Positions 55,518 through 63,417 of a DNA stretch of 64,000 nt are shown piece by piece. Position 1 is the first letter of the stretch; each line of letters starts with the position of its first letter. The notes under the pieces are model-generated. The model did not search any database. It had not been told where the DNA came from and saw only the letters and a list, made by a program, of their open reading frames with translations. The position numbers were made by a program, and so were the translations under genes. The stretch lies in NCBI RefSeq assembly GCF_020076305.1, contig NZ_JAIQXE010000002.1, forward strand, positions 62,001 through 126,000. The letters run 5' to 3'. Source of the stretch: Flavihumibacter profundi. GTDB lineage: Bacteria > Bacteroidota > Bacteroidia > Chitinophagales > Chitinophagaceae.

Positions 55518-55979
55518 TTAGAGCAATCCAAATTGTTTAAGGTGGTGCCGGGCATGTTTGTGGAGAAAATGAACCTGGCCACTATAATCAAGGGGACCAA
55601 AAAACGGGTTAATAATCTCTTTATTAGGGTTAGTGGCATATGCTTCCTGGAAAGCTTCGAGCGCCCTTTTCAATTCATGGATAGCGGTTGGCATATCCGG
55701 CAACTTTTCAGGAGTTGGCTCATCTTTCATTAACGGGTTCTTTGTATTCTCGCGAAAGGGCTCTTCGCTGAACAAAAATTCCCGCATTTTTGGAAGCCGG
55801 TCAGCAGGGGTAAATAATTGGAGGGGAATCTTACCCGCAGCAACCCAAACAACTTCAATAAAGTGTTCTACCATTTGCTGGGCATTCATTTTGCCCCAGC
55901 TGCCTTTGGCTTCTGCTTGCAAATGTGATAGCAATGCCGGGAAGTCTTCCAGCAAAAAATGCAGTTTTGATTCGTCCAT
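55518..55979 (-). CDS. DUF1569 (DinB-like) protein
   Basis: A 153-residue four-helix-bundle protein. QQMVEHFIEVVWVAAGK (34-50) and the C-terminal QVHFLHKHARHHLKQFGLL match DUF1569, with His positions that may bind a metal. It begins 18 bases after the adk stop on the same strand, so adk and this gene are one transcript. Function unknown. Confidence 0.83.
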   Translation of the reverse strand: MDESKLHFLLEDFPALLSHLQAEAKGSWGKMNAQQMVEHFIEVVWVAAGKIPLQLFTPADRLPKMREFLFSEEPFRENTKNPLMKDEPTPEKLPDMPTAIHELKRALEAFQEAYATNPNKEIINPFFGPLDYSGQVHFLHKHARHHLKQFGLL

Positions 55980-55997
55980 ATACTGGAAATGGCAGTA

Positions 55998-56579
55998 TTA
56001 GGCCGCCATTCTCTTTTCAATTTCTTCGCAAAGCGCATTGAAAATATCATCTACTGTGCCTTCACCTTTAATACCAACCACCTTATTGAAGACCTGGTAG
56101 TGGTCCGCAACAGCAGAAGTTTTTTTGTGGTACTCCTGGATCCGGGCCCGGATTACAGCCTCATTGTTATCATCACTGCGGCCACTGGTCAATCCGCGGT
56201 TTAACAGGCGCTTTATCAATTCTTCTTCCGTTACTTCCAGGGCAAGAACCACATTAATGGCTTCATTCCTTTGGGCCAAAAGCTTATCCAGCGCTTCGCT
56301 TTGTGCTTTGGTACGGGGAAATCCGTCAAAAAGAAAACCTTTTGCCTGTGGATTATTGTCCAAAGCAGCGCTGATCATCCCGATAACAACTTCGTCCGGA
56401 ACCAGTTCCCCCCGGTCCATCAAAGATTTAGCTTCCATTCCAAGGGTGGTTTGGTTGGCAATTTCTGACCGTAGGATATCCCCTGTAGAAAGGTGTTTAA
56501 GTCCATAACGGGCAATTAGCCTTTCAGATTGGGTACCCTTGCCACTTCCTGGAGGGCCGAAAAGAATTAAATTGAACAT
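55998..56579 (-). CDS. adk: Adenylate kinase
   Basis: A 193-residue short-form adenylate kinase. P-loop GPPGSGKGTQ (8-17), LSTGDILRSEI, the LID region GRSDDNNEAVIRARIQEY (no zinc Cys set), and DGFPRTKAQ are all standard. It interconverts 2 ADP with ATP and AMP. The short LID matches the usual Bacteroidota form. It is followed by DUF1569. Confidence 0.96.
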   Translation of the reverse strand: MFNLILFGPPGSGKGTQSERLIARYGLKHLSTGDILRSEIANQTTLGMEAKSLMDRGELVPDEVVIGMISAALDNNPQAKGFLFDGFPRTKAQSEALDKLLAQRNEAINVVLALEVTEEELIKRLLNRGLTSGRSDDNNEAVIRARIQEYHKKTSAVADHYQVFNKVVGIKGEGTVDDIFNALCEEIEKRMAA

Positions 56580-56757
56580 GATTTATTCCTGCGTGATGAG
56601 GTTCAAATTTACGGCAAGCTGTTTAAAAATGATCGATAAATTGGGGCGTTAGGTTGAATAATATTCAAAAACCCCCACGTTAAAATAAATGCAAACGTTT
56701 GTTAGTTGAAAACAGGTTAAACCTTGTCTGCGTAGGTTTGTTATTAAAATTAAACGC

Positions 56758-57291
56758 GTGATGTTGTTTAGAAATGTCTTTTTATTCTTCTGCCTGCTGA
56801 CTTTTCAGCAATGCAGTTATTCCCAATCAGACCATAAAAAAGAGCCTAAATCTATGGATAGTTCAAAGCAAAACCCGGTGTATTCAAGGACATCGGCCGA
56901 GAAGGTGAATCTTAAAGACGAAGAATGGAAGAAAATCCTGCCGGAGGATGTATACTATATCGCACGGCAGAAGGGAACTGAGCGACCCTGGTCGAGCAAG
57001 TTTGAAAATTTTAAGGAAATCGGCACCTATTACTGCAAGGCTTGTGGCAATCCCTTATTTAAAAGCGATACCAAGTTCGATAGCGGATGCGGCTGGCCAA
57101 GTTTTTATGAACCCGTAAGCAAAGGCAGTATCATTTATACTCCCGATAATACACTGGGCATGAAACGTACTGAAGTAACCTGTGGCCGTTGCAAAGCGCA
57201 CCTTGGACATGTATTTGAAGACGGGCCACCGCCAACCGGACTGCGTTATTGTATAAATGGAGTAGTCCTGGATTTTGATAAATCGAAATGA
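56758..57291 (+). CDS. msrB: Exported peptide-methionine (R)-S-oxide reductase
   Basis: A 177-residue MsrB with an N-terminal export signal whose end reads LLTFQQC, so it may be a lipoprotein. Zinc Cys pairs are CKACG and CGRCKAH; the catalytic Cys is in RYCINGVVLDF. The substrate is R-methionine sulfoxide in exported proteins, reduced with thiol help. A cytosolic form would not need the signal. It is monocistronic, ending before a hairpin. Confidence 0.92.
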   Translation: MMLFRNVFLFFCLLTFQQCSYSQSDHKKEPKSMDSSKQNPVYSRTSAEKVNLKDEEWKKILPEDVYYIARQKGTERPWSSKFENFKEIGTYYCKACGNPLFKSDTKFDSGCGWPSFYEPVSKGSIIYTPDNTLGMKRTEVTCGRCKAHLGHVFEDGPPPTGLRYCINGVVLDFDKSK

Positions 57292-57471
57292 ATGGTGCTT
57301 TCACCGGCATAAAGCAGCCAACTATCGAAAGGATTCTTTAAAGGTAAAAATCAGGTGCATCTTTGTATCAGATAACAAGAGGGAATTCCCTGAACCCTTT
57401 TAAAAATATTGTTTCGGTTGTTACATTGTATCTGGTCAAAAATTGGAAAAATTTACGGTCGTCGCGTGAAA

Positions 57472-57498
57472 GAAAAAGCCCCTGGAAAGGGGCTTTTT
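57472..57498. terminator. Bidirectional intrinsic terminator
   Basis: GAAAAAGCCCC and GGGGCTTTTTC surround a TGGAAA loop. A/T-rich ends on both sides allow it to serve the rightward msrB region and the leftward yceI gene. Confidence 0.9.
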
Positions 57499-57519
57499 CG
57501 ATTATATATGTTAGTTAGA

Positions 57520-58107
57520 CTATTTTATCTGGTCCAGTTCTAACTTAATTGTTACCTCCACATCTTTTCCTACAACAAGGCCACCTGCTTCTGTAGCGCG
57601 GTCCCATTTCAAACCATATGCCATCCGGTCAATAGTTGTAGTGGCTTTAAAGCCGGCCTTGGTACCGCGCGAGCCAGTTAGCGTGCCGCCATAGGTAACA
57701 TCAAAACTTACCGGCTTGGTAATATCGCGAATGGTGAGGTTCCCGTTCAGTTTGTATTTGTTATTGCCTAATGACTGCATTGTAGTGCTTTCAAATTTAA
57801 TTGCCGGAAATTTCGCAGCATTAAAAAAGTCGTCACTCTTCAGGTGGTTATCACGGTTTTCGTTTTCGGTTGTGATAGAGTTTACATCGATGGTGAATGC
57901 AATTTTTGCATCAGTAAAATCAGGCTTCGTATTTTCAATTGTGCCATCCCAGGTTTTAAAAGTGCCTTCAACTTCAGATATCGTCATGTGGGTAACCGAA
58001 AAACGAACCGATGAATGCACTTTGTCCACTTTCCATTTGGTTTGTGCCGAAACTGTACCGGCAAGAAAAATTGCAACAACAGCCAAAATTGATTTCCATC
58101 TTTTCAT
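57520..58107 (-). CDS. YceI family lipid-binding exported protein
   Basis: A 195-residue protein with a signal peptide (1-21, ending TVSAQ). The core is the YceI lipocalin-like fold: KWKVDKVHSSVRFSVTHMT, EGTFKTWDGTI, DDFFNAAKFPAIKFES and the end VGKDVEVTIKLEL. Members bind polyprenoid-like molecules, in the periplasm. It is monocistronic with a hairpin 20 bases downstream. Confidence 0.92.
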   Translation of the reverse strand: MKRWKSILAVVAIFLAGTVSAQTKWKVDKVHSSVRFSVTHMTISEVEGTFKTWDGTIENTKPDFTDAKIAFTIDVNSITTENENRDNHLKSDDFFNAAKFPAIKFESTTMQSLGNNKYKLNGNLTIRDITKPVSFDVTYGGTLTGSRGTKAGFKATTTIDRMAYGLKWDRATEAGGLVVGKDVEVTIKLELDQIK

Positions 58108-58326
58108 AGTCGAAAATATTTATTGTTTAAACACTAAGATAGGCGTTTTCATTTTAGTAGTCGACTTTCCTGGTAGGTTAACCTGTAAAATCATGTAAAA
58201 CAGCCTGAATTTAACAGAATGGTAACGCCCGGGTAATAGGGAATTAAATCGGGAGGGTTAAAAATTGCGATGTAACTTTAGAAAGCTGATTAGTTGTTGA
58301 TTTTTTGCACCACAAACCAAAAAATT

Positions 58327-58659
58327 ATGACCATTGACATTCATACTCCGCATGATGGTTTGCAGGATGAGGTTGTAGAATATGCCAAGCAGGCGATGAT
58401 CAGGTTATCACACCAGTATAAAACCATCGCCCGCGTAGGATGTGTTATGCGGGAAGATCCTTTAATCAGTTTACCTGAGAACAAAGTGTGTGAGATAAAA
58501 GTTACTATCTATGGTGAAAATCTCTTTACACATTCCCGTACTGATCGATATGAATCAGCGGTTGCAGAAGCTATAGCCCATATGAAAAATCAACTTTCAC
58601 TTTTGGCTTCACGCGAAAATGAATTGCCCGATAAAGTAACTACTACCGTAAAAGTATAA
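58327..58659 (+). CDS. HPF/RaiA-like ribosome-associated protein
   Basis: A 110-residue protein (start ATG 58327, MTIDIHTPHD). Blocks match the short hibernation factor/RaiA fold: residues DEVVEYAKQAM, KVCEIKVTIYGENLFTHS and SAVAEAIAHMKNQL. It probably binds the small ribosomal subunit under slow growth. A longer frame opens at 58294. A TAACTTTA near 58273 may be its -7 box. It ends 3 bases from the convergent DUF3127 gene. Confidence 0.7.
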   Translation: MTIDIHTPHDGLQDEVVEYAKQAMIRLSHQYKTIARVGCVMREDPLISLPENKVCEIKVTIYGENLFTHSRTDRYESAVAEAIAHMKNQLSLLASRENELPDKVTTTVKV

Positions 58660-58662
58660 GGA

Positions 58663-58998
58663 TTAAAAAGGCAAATCGTCTTCAGGCATAGCATCAATAG
58701 GGCCATTATATGCCGGGGCCGGACCTTCAGTATTACCCTGCCCTACAACTTTCCAGGCTTTAACATCTGTGTACCATTTGCCATTGTATTCGCGGCTTTC
58801 AACATCGAATGAAACCTGCACGGGATCACCCGGCCTGAATTGGCTCATATCAATTTTTTCCCCCCAAACTGCTATACAAACTTTTTTGGGATAAGCATCC
58901 CCGGTTTCAAGTATAAATTCCTGCTTTTTCCAGGGACCATTTTTCCCCTGTCCGGTTTGAACACCCAGTAACTGTATAATTTTTCCACTGATATCCAT
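58663..58998 (-). CDS. DUF3127 OB-fold-like protein with SSB-type acidic tail
   Basis: A 111-residue protein matching DUF3127: MDISGKIIQLLGVQTGQGKNG, KKQEFILET, KVCIAVWGEK and WYTDVKAWKV. Such proteins are OB-fold-like. The last residues, AMPEDDLPF, look like the acidic DDDIPF tail of single-stranded DNA-binding proteins that recruits partners. The role is not established. Confidence 0.8.
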   Translation of the reverse strand: MDISGKIIQLLGVQTGQGKNGPWKKQEFILETGDAYPKKVCIAVWGEKIDMSQFRPGDPVQVSFDVESREYNGKWYTDVKAWKVVGQGNTEGPAPAYNGPIDAMPEDDLPF

Positions 58999-59064
58999 GG
59001 TTCTTTTTGCGCAAAGAAAGGAAAAATATACCGGTCTTTCTTTATTGTTTGAACCCCTGGATTT

Positions 59065-59553
59065 CTAATGCGTATAGGTAATTGTCTGGGTAACGGTTAC
59101 CCCGGAATCAGTTTGTGAATAAGTAACCTTCAGCTTGGTTTCTGTTAACTCCACAATCGTGAAATCCAGTGCAATAATATCCTGCTTAATCTGGAGCACG
59201 GTTTCGTTGCTTTTAAAAAGCCATTCTATCGGTGTAGACTGTGGATCGCTGGCATCGCATTTTGTAGGGCCTTCATCTACAATTCCCGTGAAATCGGTAT
59301 GAAAGGAATAAGTATCATCCTTCGAACAGGCTTCATAGCCAAGGGCAAATACATCTGTATCATCTTTCTGGCCGTCTCCATCCAGGTCCATAGCCGGGTT
59401 AACCGTATGTGCGGTAAGCTTCCATGATGAAGCCGTTAATAATTGGGTTTTTGTTTTGGCGGGAGTAGAATCACTTTTACTGCAGGCACCTGAAAAAAGT
59501 ACTACAGCAAATAAAAATCCTGTGGCATATAGCCTTGTAGTTTTTGGTAACAT
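59065..59553 (-). CDS. Lipocalin-like lipoprotein
   Basis: A 162-residue protein with lipobox FSGAC. The mature part has TASSWKLTAHTVNPAMDLDGDGQKDD, where DxDxDG resembles a calcium-binding loop, then a beta-rich region of repeated strands (ETVLQIKQDIIALDFTIVE). This is the layout of small lipocalin-like lipoproteins in Bacteroidota. Substrate unknown. The frame opens at 59598; ATG 59553 gives a clean signal. Confidence 0.7.
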   Translation of the reverse strand: MLPKTTRLYATGFLFAVVLFSGACSKSDSTPAKTKTQLLTASSWKLTAHTVNPAMDLDGDGQKDDTDVFALGYEACSKDDTYSFHTDFTGIVDEGPTKCDASDPQSTPIEWLFKSNETVLQIKQDIIALDFTIVELTETKLKVTYSQTDSGVTVTQTITYTH

Positions 59554-59600
59554 GATATAAGGTTTAATTATAATAAGGTACGAAAATAAATGATGCAAAT

Positions 59601-59639
59601 AATTTTCACCCGCCGGGTATTACCCGCCGGGTGAAAATT
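59601..59639. repeat. Hairpin dyad, repeat copy 2
   Basis: An 18-bp stem with a single C/C mismatch around ATT. The inner 33 bases (59604-59636) match those at 51701-51733 except one base. It lies 4 bases past the stop of the leftward gene that begins at 60731. The repetition suggests a dispersed element. Confidence 0.65.
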
Positions 59640-59642
59640 GGA

Positions 59643-60731
59643 TCATTCTTTTAAGCCTTTTATGATCACCGACCCGGTTCCTCCTGGCAGGCAGGGATAA
59701 TTGAATGCTTCCTTCATTTTTTTGGGCTGGTCTATTATTGTGTAAAAGTCTGCAATATAACTTAGTGCCCATTTTTGGAAAGATGGGGAAAGCCGTGGAT
59801 TATCGCGGTATAAAGCCTCTATCTGTGGCCTTTTTTCTTTGAATACAGTAAAAATCGGGTCCAGGTCCTGGAGGGAAGAAAGGCAATAACCGCGGTATCG
59901 TCTTTGGCGGACATTGGACATTTCCAGTTCCTCCGCAGGATGTGCGTAAGGAGCATCAACCAGTCCGCTATGGTCAAAATCATAAGGAACGGGAGCAGGC
60001 GGTGAAATGGTATTTGGCGCCATCAGTTCAATATTTTGCCGGAATTGAATTGACCAGTCCGTATTGCCAATGAAAAACTGAAAAACAGCCATACGGTTAA
60101 AATCCGAGGGTGGCAGGAACTCCGGGTTCAGGCTATTCTTGTTAATGATAATCAGTCCATTGCGAACGGCTACCTGCTCAGGTGGTTCAATCACGAAGCA
60201 GGAAAGGATTGTAATATTTGCTGGGTTTGCGCTATCCGTAAACTGCACTTTTGCCAACCTGGCTTTCACGCTCAGGGGGGTAATCAGGTTATATATTTTA
60301 TACAATAAATATTCACGCTCAATTAATTCTTCTGAAACACAAGGTACCACAAGCTTTAACTTGTTTTGTCCGGCGAAGGCCGTACTATTTGTAATTGCAC
60401 TGCTATCGAGGTTAAGCAGGATCGGGGCATACCGGCAGATTTTTTTATCTTTTCTGAAATGCCCGCGGATACGCAATTTCGCATCTAACGTAACCATATT
60501 TCCCAGGCTGTCTTTCAAACTGATTTTTCCGCCATGGTACTGTGGATTATCCCCCCTGTCTGTGAACAATGCCCCTGTATTAACAGTGATATTTAATTGC
60601 AGCGGTTCCTCTGATTGGAATAATGGCAGGTTGTTCTTCAGTATTGGCTGCTTCCCCGGCACTAAAAAGGGTTGTATTGCAGGTGGCAGGAATCCTGTAT
60701 GGAAAACCAGGACAAAAATGGCCAATAGCAT
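59643..60731 (-). CDS. Exported protein, possible distant CotH-like
   Basis: A 362-residue protein with an N-terminal export signal (MLLAIFVLVFHTGF). The frame opens at 60833, but ATG 60731 gives the clean start. The core has KLRIRGHFRKDKK, FFIGNTDWSIQF and PVPYDFDHSGLVD, a pattern like the GNTDW...DxD loops of CotH-type kinase folds. I did not see all kinase motifs. Its neighbours (lipocalin-like lipoprotein and purF-like gene) give no clue. Confidence 0.5.
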   Translation of the reverse strand: MLLAIFVLVFHTGFLPPAIQPFLVPGKQPILKNNLPLFQSEEPLQLNITVNTGALFTDRGDNPQYHGGKISLKDSLGNMVTLDAKLRIRGHFRKDKKICRYAPILLNLDSSAITNSTAFAGQNKLKLVVPCVSEELIEREYLLYKIYNLITPLSVKARLAKVQFTDSANPANITILSCFVIEPPEQVAVRNGLIIINKNSLNPEFLPPSDFNRMAVFQFFIGNTDWSIQFRQNIELMAPNTISPPAPVPYDFDHSGLVDAPYAHPAEELEMSNVRQRRYRGYCLSSLQDLDPIFTVFKEKRPQIEALYRDNPRLSPSFQKWALSYIADFYTIIDQPKKMKEAFNYPCLPGGTGSVIIKGLKE

Positions 60732-60854
60732 GCGCAGGTGCAAAATAGGTGGGGTTGTTTCAGAAAGGTACAAAAAAACAACAGTAGATAAAGCCTTGGA
60801 TGTAAGACTCCGCAATCTTAACAACTGGAACAATTTCGGGCTATTATTTTTTCA

Positions 60855-60862
60855 TAACTTTG
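60855..60862 (+). promoter_or_regulatory. Candidate -7 box of the purF-like gene
   Basis: TAACTTTG matches TAnnTTTG exactly and ends 16 bases before the ATG. A weak TTTC lies 17 bases upstream where the -33 TTTG would be. Confidence 0.5.
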
Positions 60863-60878
60863 CGCCTCAATTCTTTCC

Positions 60879-62726
60879 ATGAGCGACCCAATTAAACACG
60901 AATGCGGATTGGCTTTCATTCGGTTACGCAAACCTTTTAGTTATTATTTGCAGGAACAGGGGACGGTTATGTATGGGCTTAATAAGCTCTACCTGCTAAT
61001 GGAAAAACAACATAACAGGGGTCAGGATGGGGCTGGAATTGCTGCAGTTAAGTTAAATGTTGAGCCTGGTTATCCCTTCCTTCACCGTTTGCGCAGTGTA
61101 GCAACCCAGGCTATCGCAGATATTTTCCGCCAGGTAGGAGAAGAGATCCAGGAATTCGAAAAATACCAACCCGATATTCGCAAACACCCAGGCCTTTTAA
61201 AAGGCCATGTTCGTTTTATGGGTGAACTACTGTTAGGTCACCTCCGTTATGGCACCCAGGGGAAAAACAATGTTGAATTCTGTCATCCTTTTATAAAGCG
61301 GAATACCATCCAATCGAGGAACCTTGCCCTTGCGGGGAATTTCAACCTCGTGAATACTGAAGAATTATTTGGCCTTGTAAATATTGACCCCGGAGTTTTT
61401 CAAAAGCAAAGCGACCTTGCTGCCATGATGGAAGTAGTACACCATTTCCTGGTACAGGCCGATGAAACTAATCCGGGTAATCCTGACATTGCCAGCGTGC
61501 TCCGCAATTCAACCAAATGGTTTGATGGGGGCTATCATTTTGGCGGCCTTGTCGGAAACGGTGCAAGTTTTGTAATGCGTGATGCACATGGTATCCGACC
61601 TTCCTATTATTATATTTCTGATGATGTAATTGTTGCTGCCTCAGAACGTGCAGCGATCAGGACAAGCTTCAACGTGGGTGAGAATGAAGTGAAGGAACTG
61701 ATGCCCGGCCAGGCCCTGATTGTAAATGCAGACGGCCAGTACAGCATTGAACAAATTCTCGAACCAAAAGAACGTAAAGCCTGCAGTTTCGAGCGGATTT
61801 ATTTTTCCCGGGGAAATGATGAAAAAATCTACCGCGAGCGCAGCCAGCTGGGCTATAATCTCAGGGATGCAGTACTCAAATCAATAGATTACAACCTGAA
61901 GAATACCATATTTTCCTTTATCCCTAATACAGCGGAAGTTGCCTTTTACGGATTGGTAAAAGGAATGGAAGACTACATGAACCAAATCAAGATCCAGAGA
62001 ATTTTATCGTGGGGGCAAGACTTCGACGAAGAAAAATTAACTGAGATGATTAACCGCAAAATCAGGATGGAGAAAATCGCCATCAAAGATGTGAAGATGC
62101 GGACTTTCATTACTGAAGATTCTAACCGTAATGAAATGGTTCAGCACGTATATGATATTACTTATGGTACCGTTGTCCCGAAGCAGGATACCCTCGTCGT
62201 GATTGATGATTCCATTGTAAGGGGCACCACCCTGAAAGAGAGCATAGTACGTATGCTAAGCCGCCTTAATCCGAAAAAAATAATTATAATTTCCTCTGCA
62301 CCTCAAATCCGTTACCCCGACTGTTATGGTATTGATATGAGTAAGCTGGGAGACTTCATTGCATTCCGGGCCGCCATCGCGTTGATTAAAGAACGTGGGA
62401 TGGAAAATTTACTGACCGACCTGCATGAAGAAGGCAAGGAACTTGCCAGGACCGGACAATTACATAGCAAGAATATTGTTAAACAACTTTACCATCCATT
62501 TACAGCTGAAGAAATTTCTGCAAAAATCGCTGAACTCATAACCCCAAAGGAAATTGATTTAAAAATTGAAGTTATTTTCCAGACGATTGAATCCCTGCAT
62601 AACGCTTGTCCCACTAACACCGGCGACTGGTATTTTACCGGTAACTACCCAACACCTGGCGGAAACCGCGTAGTGAATAATGCGTTCCTCAATTATATGG
62701 AAGGCAAAAATGTAAGGGGCTATTGA
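60879..62726 (+). CDS. purF: PurF-like amidophosphoribosyltransferase, long form
   Basis: A 615-residue enzyme. The class II amidotransferase part has Cys9 in KHECGLAF, RGQDGAGIA and HLRYGTQG; the PRPP loop is VVIDDSIVRGTTL; and blocks such as SFERIYFSRGND match PurF. PurF moves the glutamine amide to PRPP in the first purine step. The N-terminal Cys is not at position 2 here, as standard PurF has after Met removal, so an 8-residue propeptide must be cut or the glutaminase is altered. Length is above the E. coli enzyme (505). Confidence 0.87.
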   Translation: MSDPIKHECGLAFIRLRKPFSYYLQEQGTVMYGLNKLYLLMEKQHNRGQDGAGIAAVKLNVEPGYPFLHRLRSVATQAIADIFRQVGEEIQEFEKYQPDIRKHPGLLKGHVRFMGELLLGHLRYGTQGKNNVEFCHPFIKRNTIQSRNLALAGNFNLVNTEELFGLVNIDPGVFQKQSDLAAMMEVVHHFLVQADETNPGNPDIASVLRNSTKWFDGGYHFGGLVGNGASFVMRDAHGIRPSYYYISDDVIVAASERAAIRTSFNVGENEVKELMPGQALIVNADGQYSIEQILEPKERKACSFERIYFSRGNDEKIYRERSQLGYNLRDAVLKSIDYNLKNTIFSFIPNTAEVAFYGLVKGMEDYMNQIKIQRILSWGQDFDEEKLTEMINRKIRMEKIAIKDVKMRTFITEDSNRNEMVQHVYDITYGTVVPKQDTLVVIDDSIVRGTTLKESIVRMLSRLNPKKIIIISSAPQIRYPDCYGIDMSKLGDFIAFRAAIALIKERGMENLLTDLHEEGKELARTGQLHSKNIVKQLYHPFTAEEISAKIAELITPKEIDLKIEVIFQTIESLHNACPTNTGDWYFTGNYPTPGGNRVVNNAFLNYMEGKNVRGY

Positions 62727-62925
62727 TTTGAATCAAGCCTGGGAAATCGCTTCGTAAAAAAATCACTTTTTGAAATCTTCTGGCAACATATTTGCAGGTA
62801 TTCCGCGACCGACCGTTTTTAATACATAACCTATGAGGGACCAACTAAACAGGCCTGTTTAAATTTCCCGTTTGTACCTTTTGTAAAACAGTTAAGGAAT
62901 CACAAAACCCAGCTACCTTTAGTAT

Positions 62926-63417
62926 ATGAAAACCTTATATGTGGTTAGACATGCTAAAAGCAGCTGGGGTGACTTAACAATCTCAGATTTTGACCGTGAA
63001 TTGAATGTTCGTGGCCATCACACTGCACCTTTAATGGCTAAAAAACTTTTGGCAAAGGATATTTCCATTGACGCTTTTGTAACCAGTACCGCCAAAAGAG
63101 CGATTCAAACGGCTACTTATTTTATTAAAGCGTATGACCGTTCCCAGGAAGAATTAATCCTGCGCGAAGATTTATACCAGGCGCCTGCCGAGGTATATCT
63201 TTCAGTTGTAGCTCAACAATCCGATAAGGCTGATTCCATCGCAGTATTCGGGCATAATCCGGGTATTACCGCATTTGTAAATGAACTTACCGATACCAAA
63301 ATAGATGATATGCCTACCTGCAGCATTTTTGCAGTTGAAATACACACCGACCATTGGGCAAATTTTGCTAAAGCAAAGAAAAAGTTCCTGTTTTTTGAAA
63401 AGCCGAAGCACGGTTAA
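62926..63417 (+). CDS. SixA-like histidine phosphatase
   Basis: A 163-residue protein of the SixA branch. The catalytic RHAKS (Arg8-His9) is in VVRHAKSSWGD, the second Arg is in STAKRAIQTA, and the second His is in VFGHNPGIT. SixA dephosphorylates phosphohistidine, in E. coli on the phosphotransferase relay; the target here is unknown. Its stop overlaps the convergent transporter by 4 bases. A TACCTTTA box lies 5 bases before the ATG. Confidence 0.85.
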   Translation: MKTLYVVRHAKSSWGDLTISDFDRELNVRGHHTAPLMAKKLLAKDISIDAFVTSTAKRAIQTATYFIKAYDRSQEELILREDLYQAPAEVYLSVVAQQSDKADSIAVFGHNPGITAFVNELTDTKIDDMPTCSIFAVEIHTDHWANFAKAKKKFLFFEKPKHG

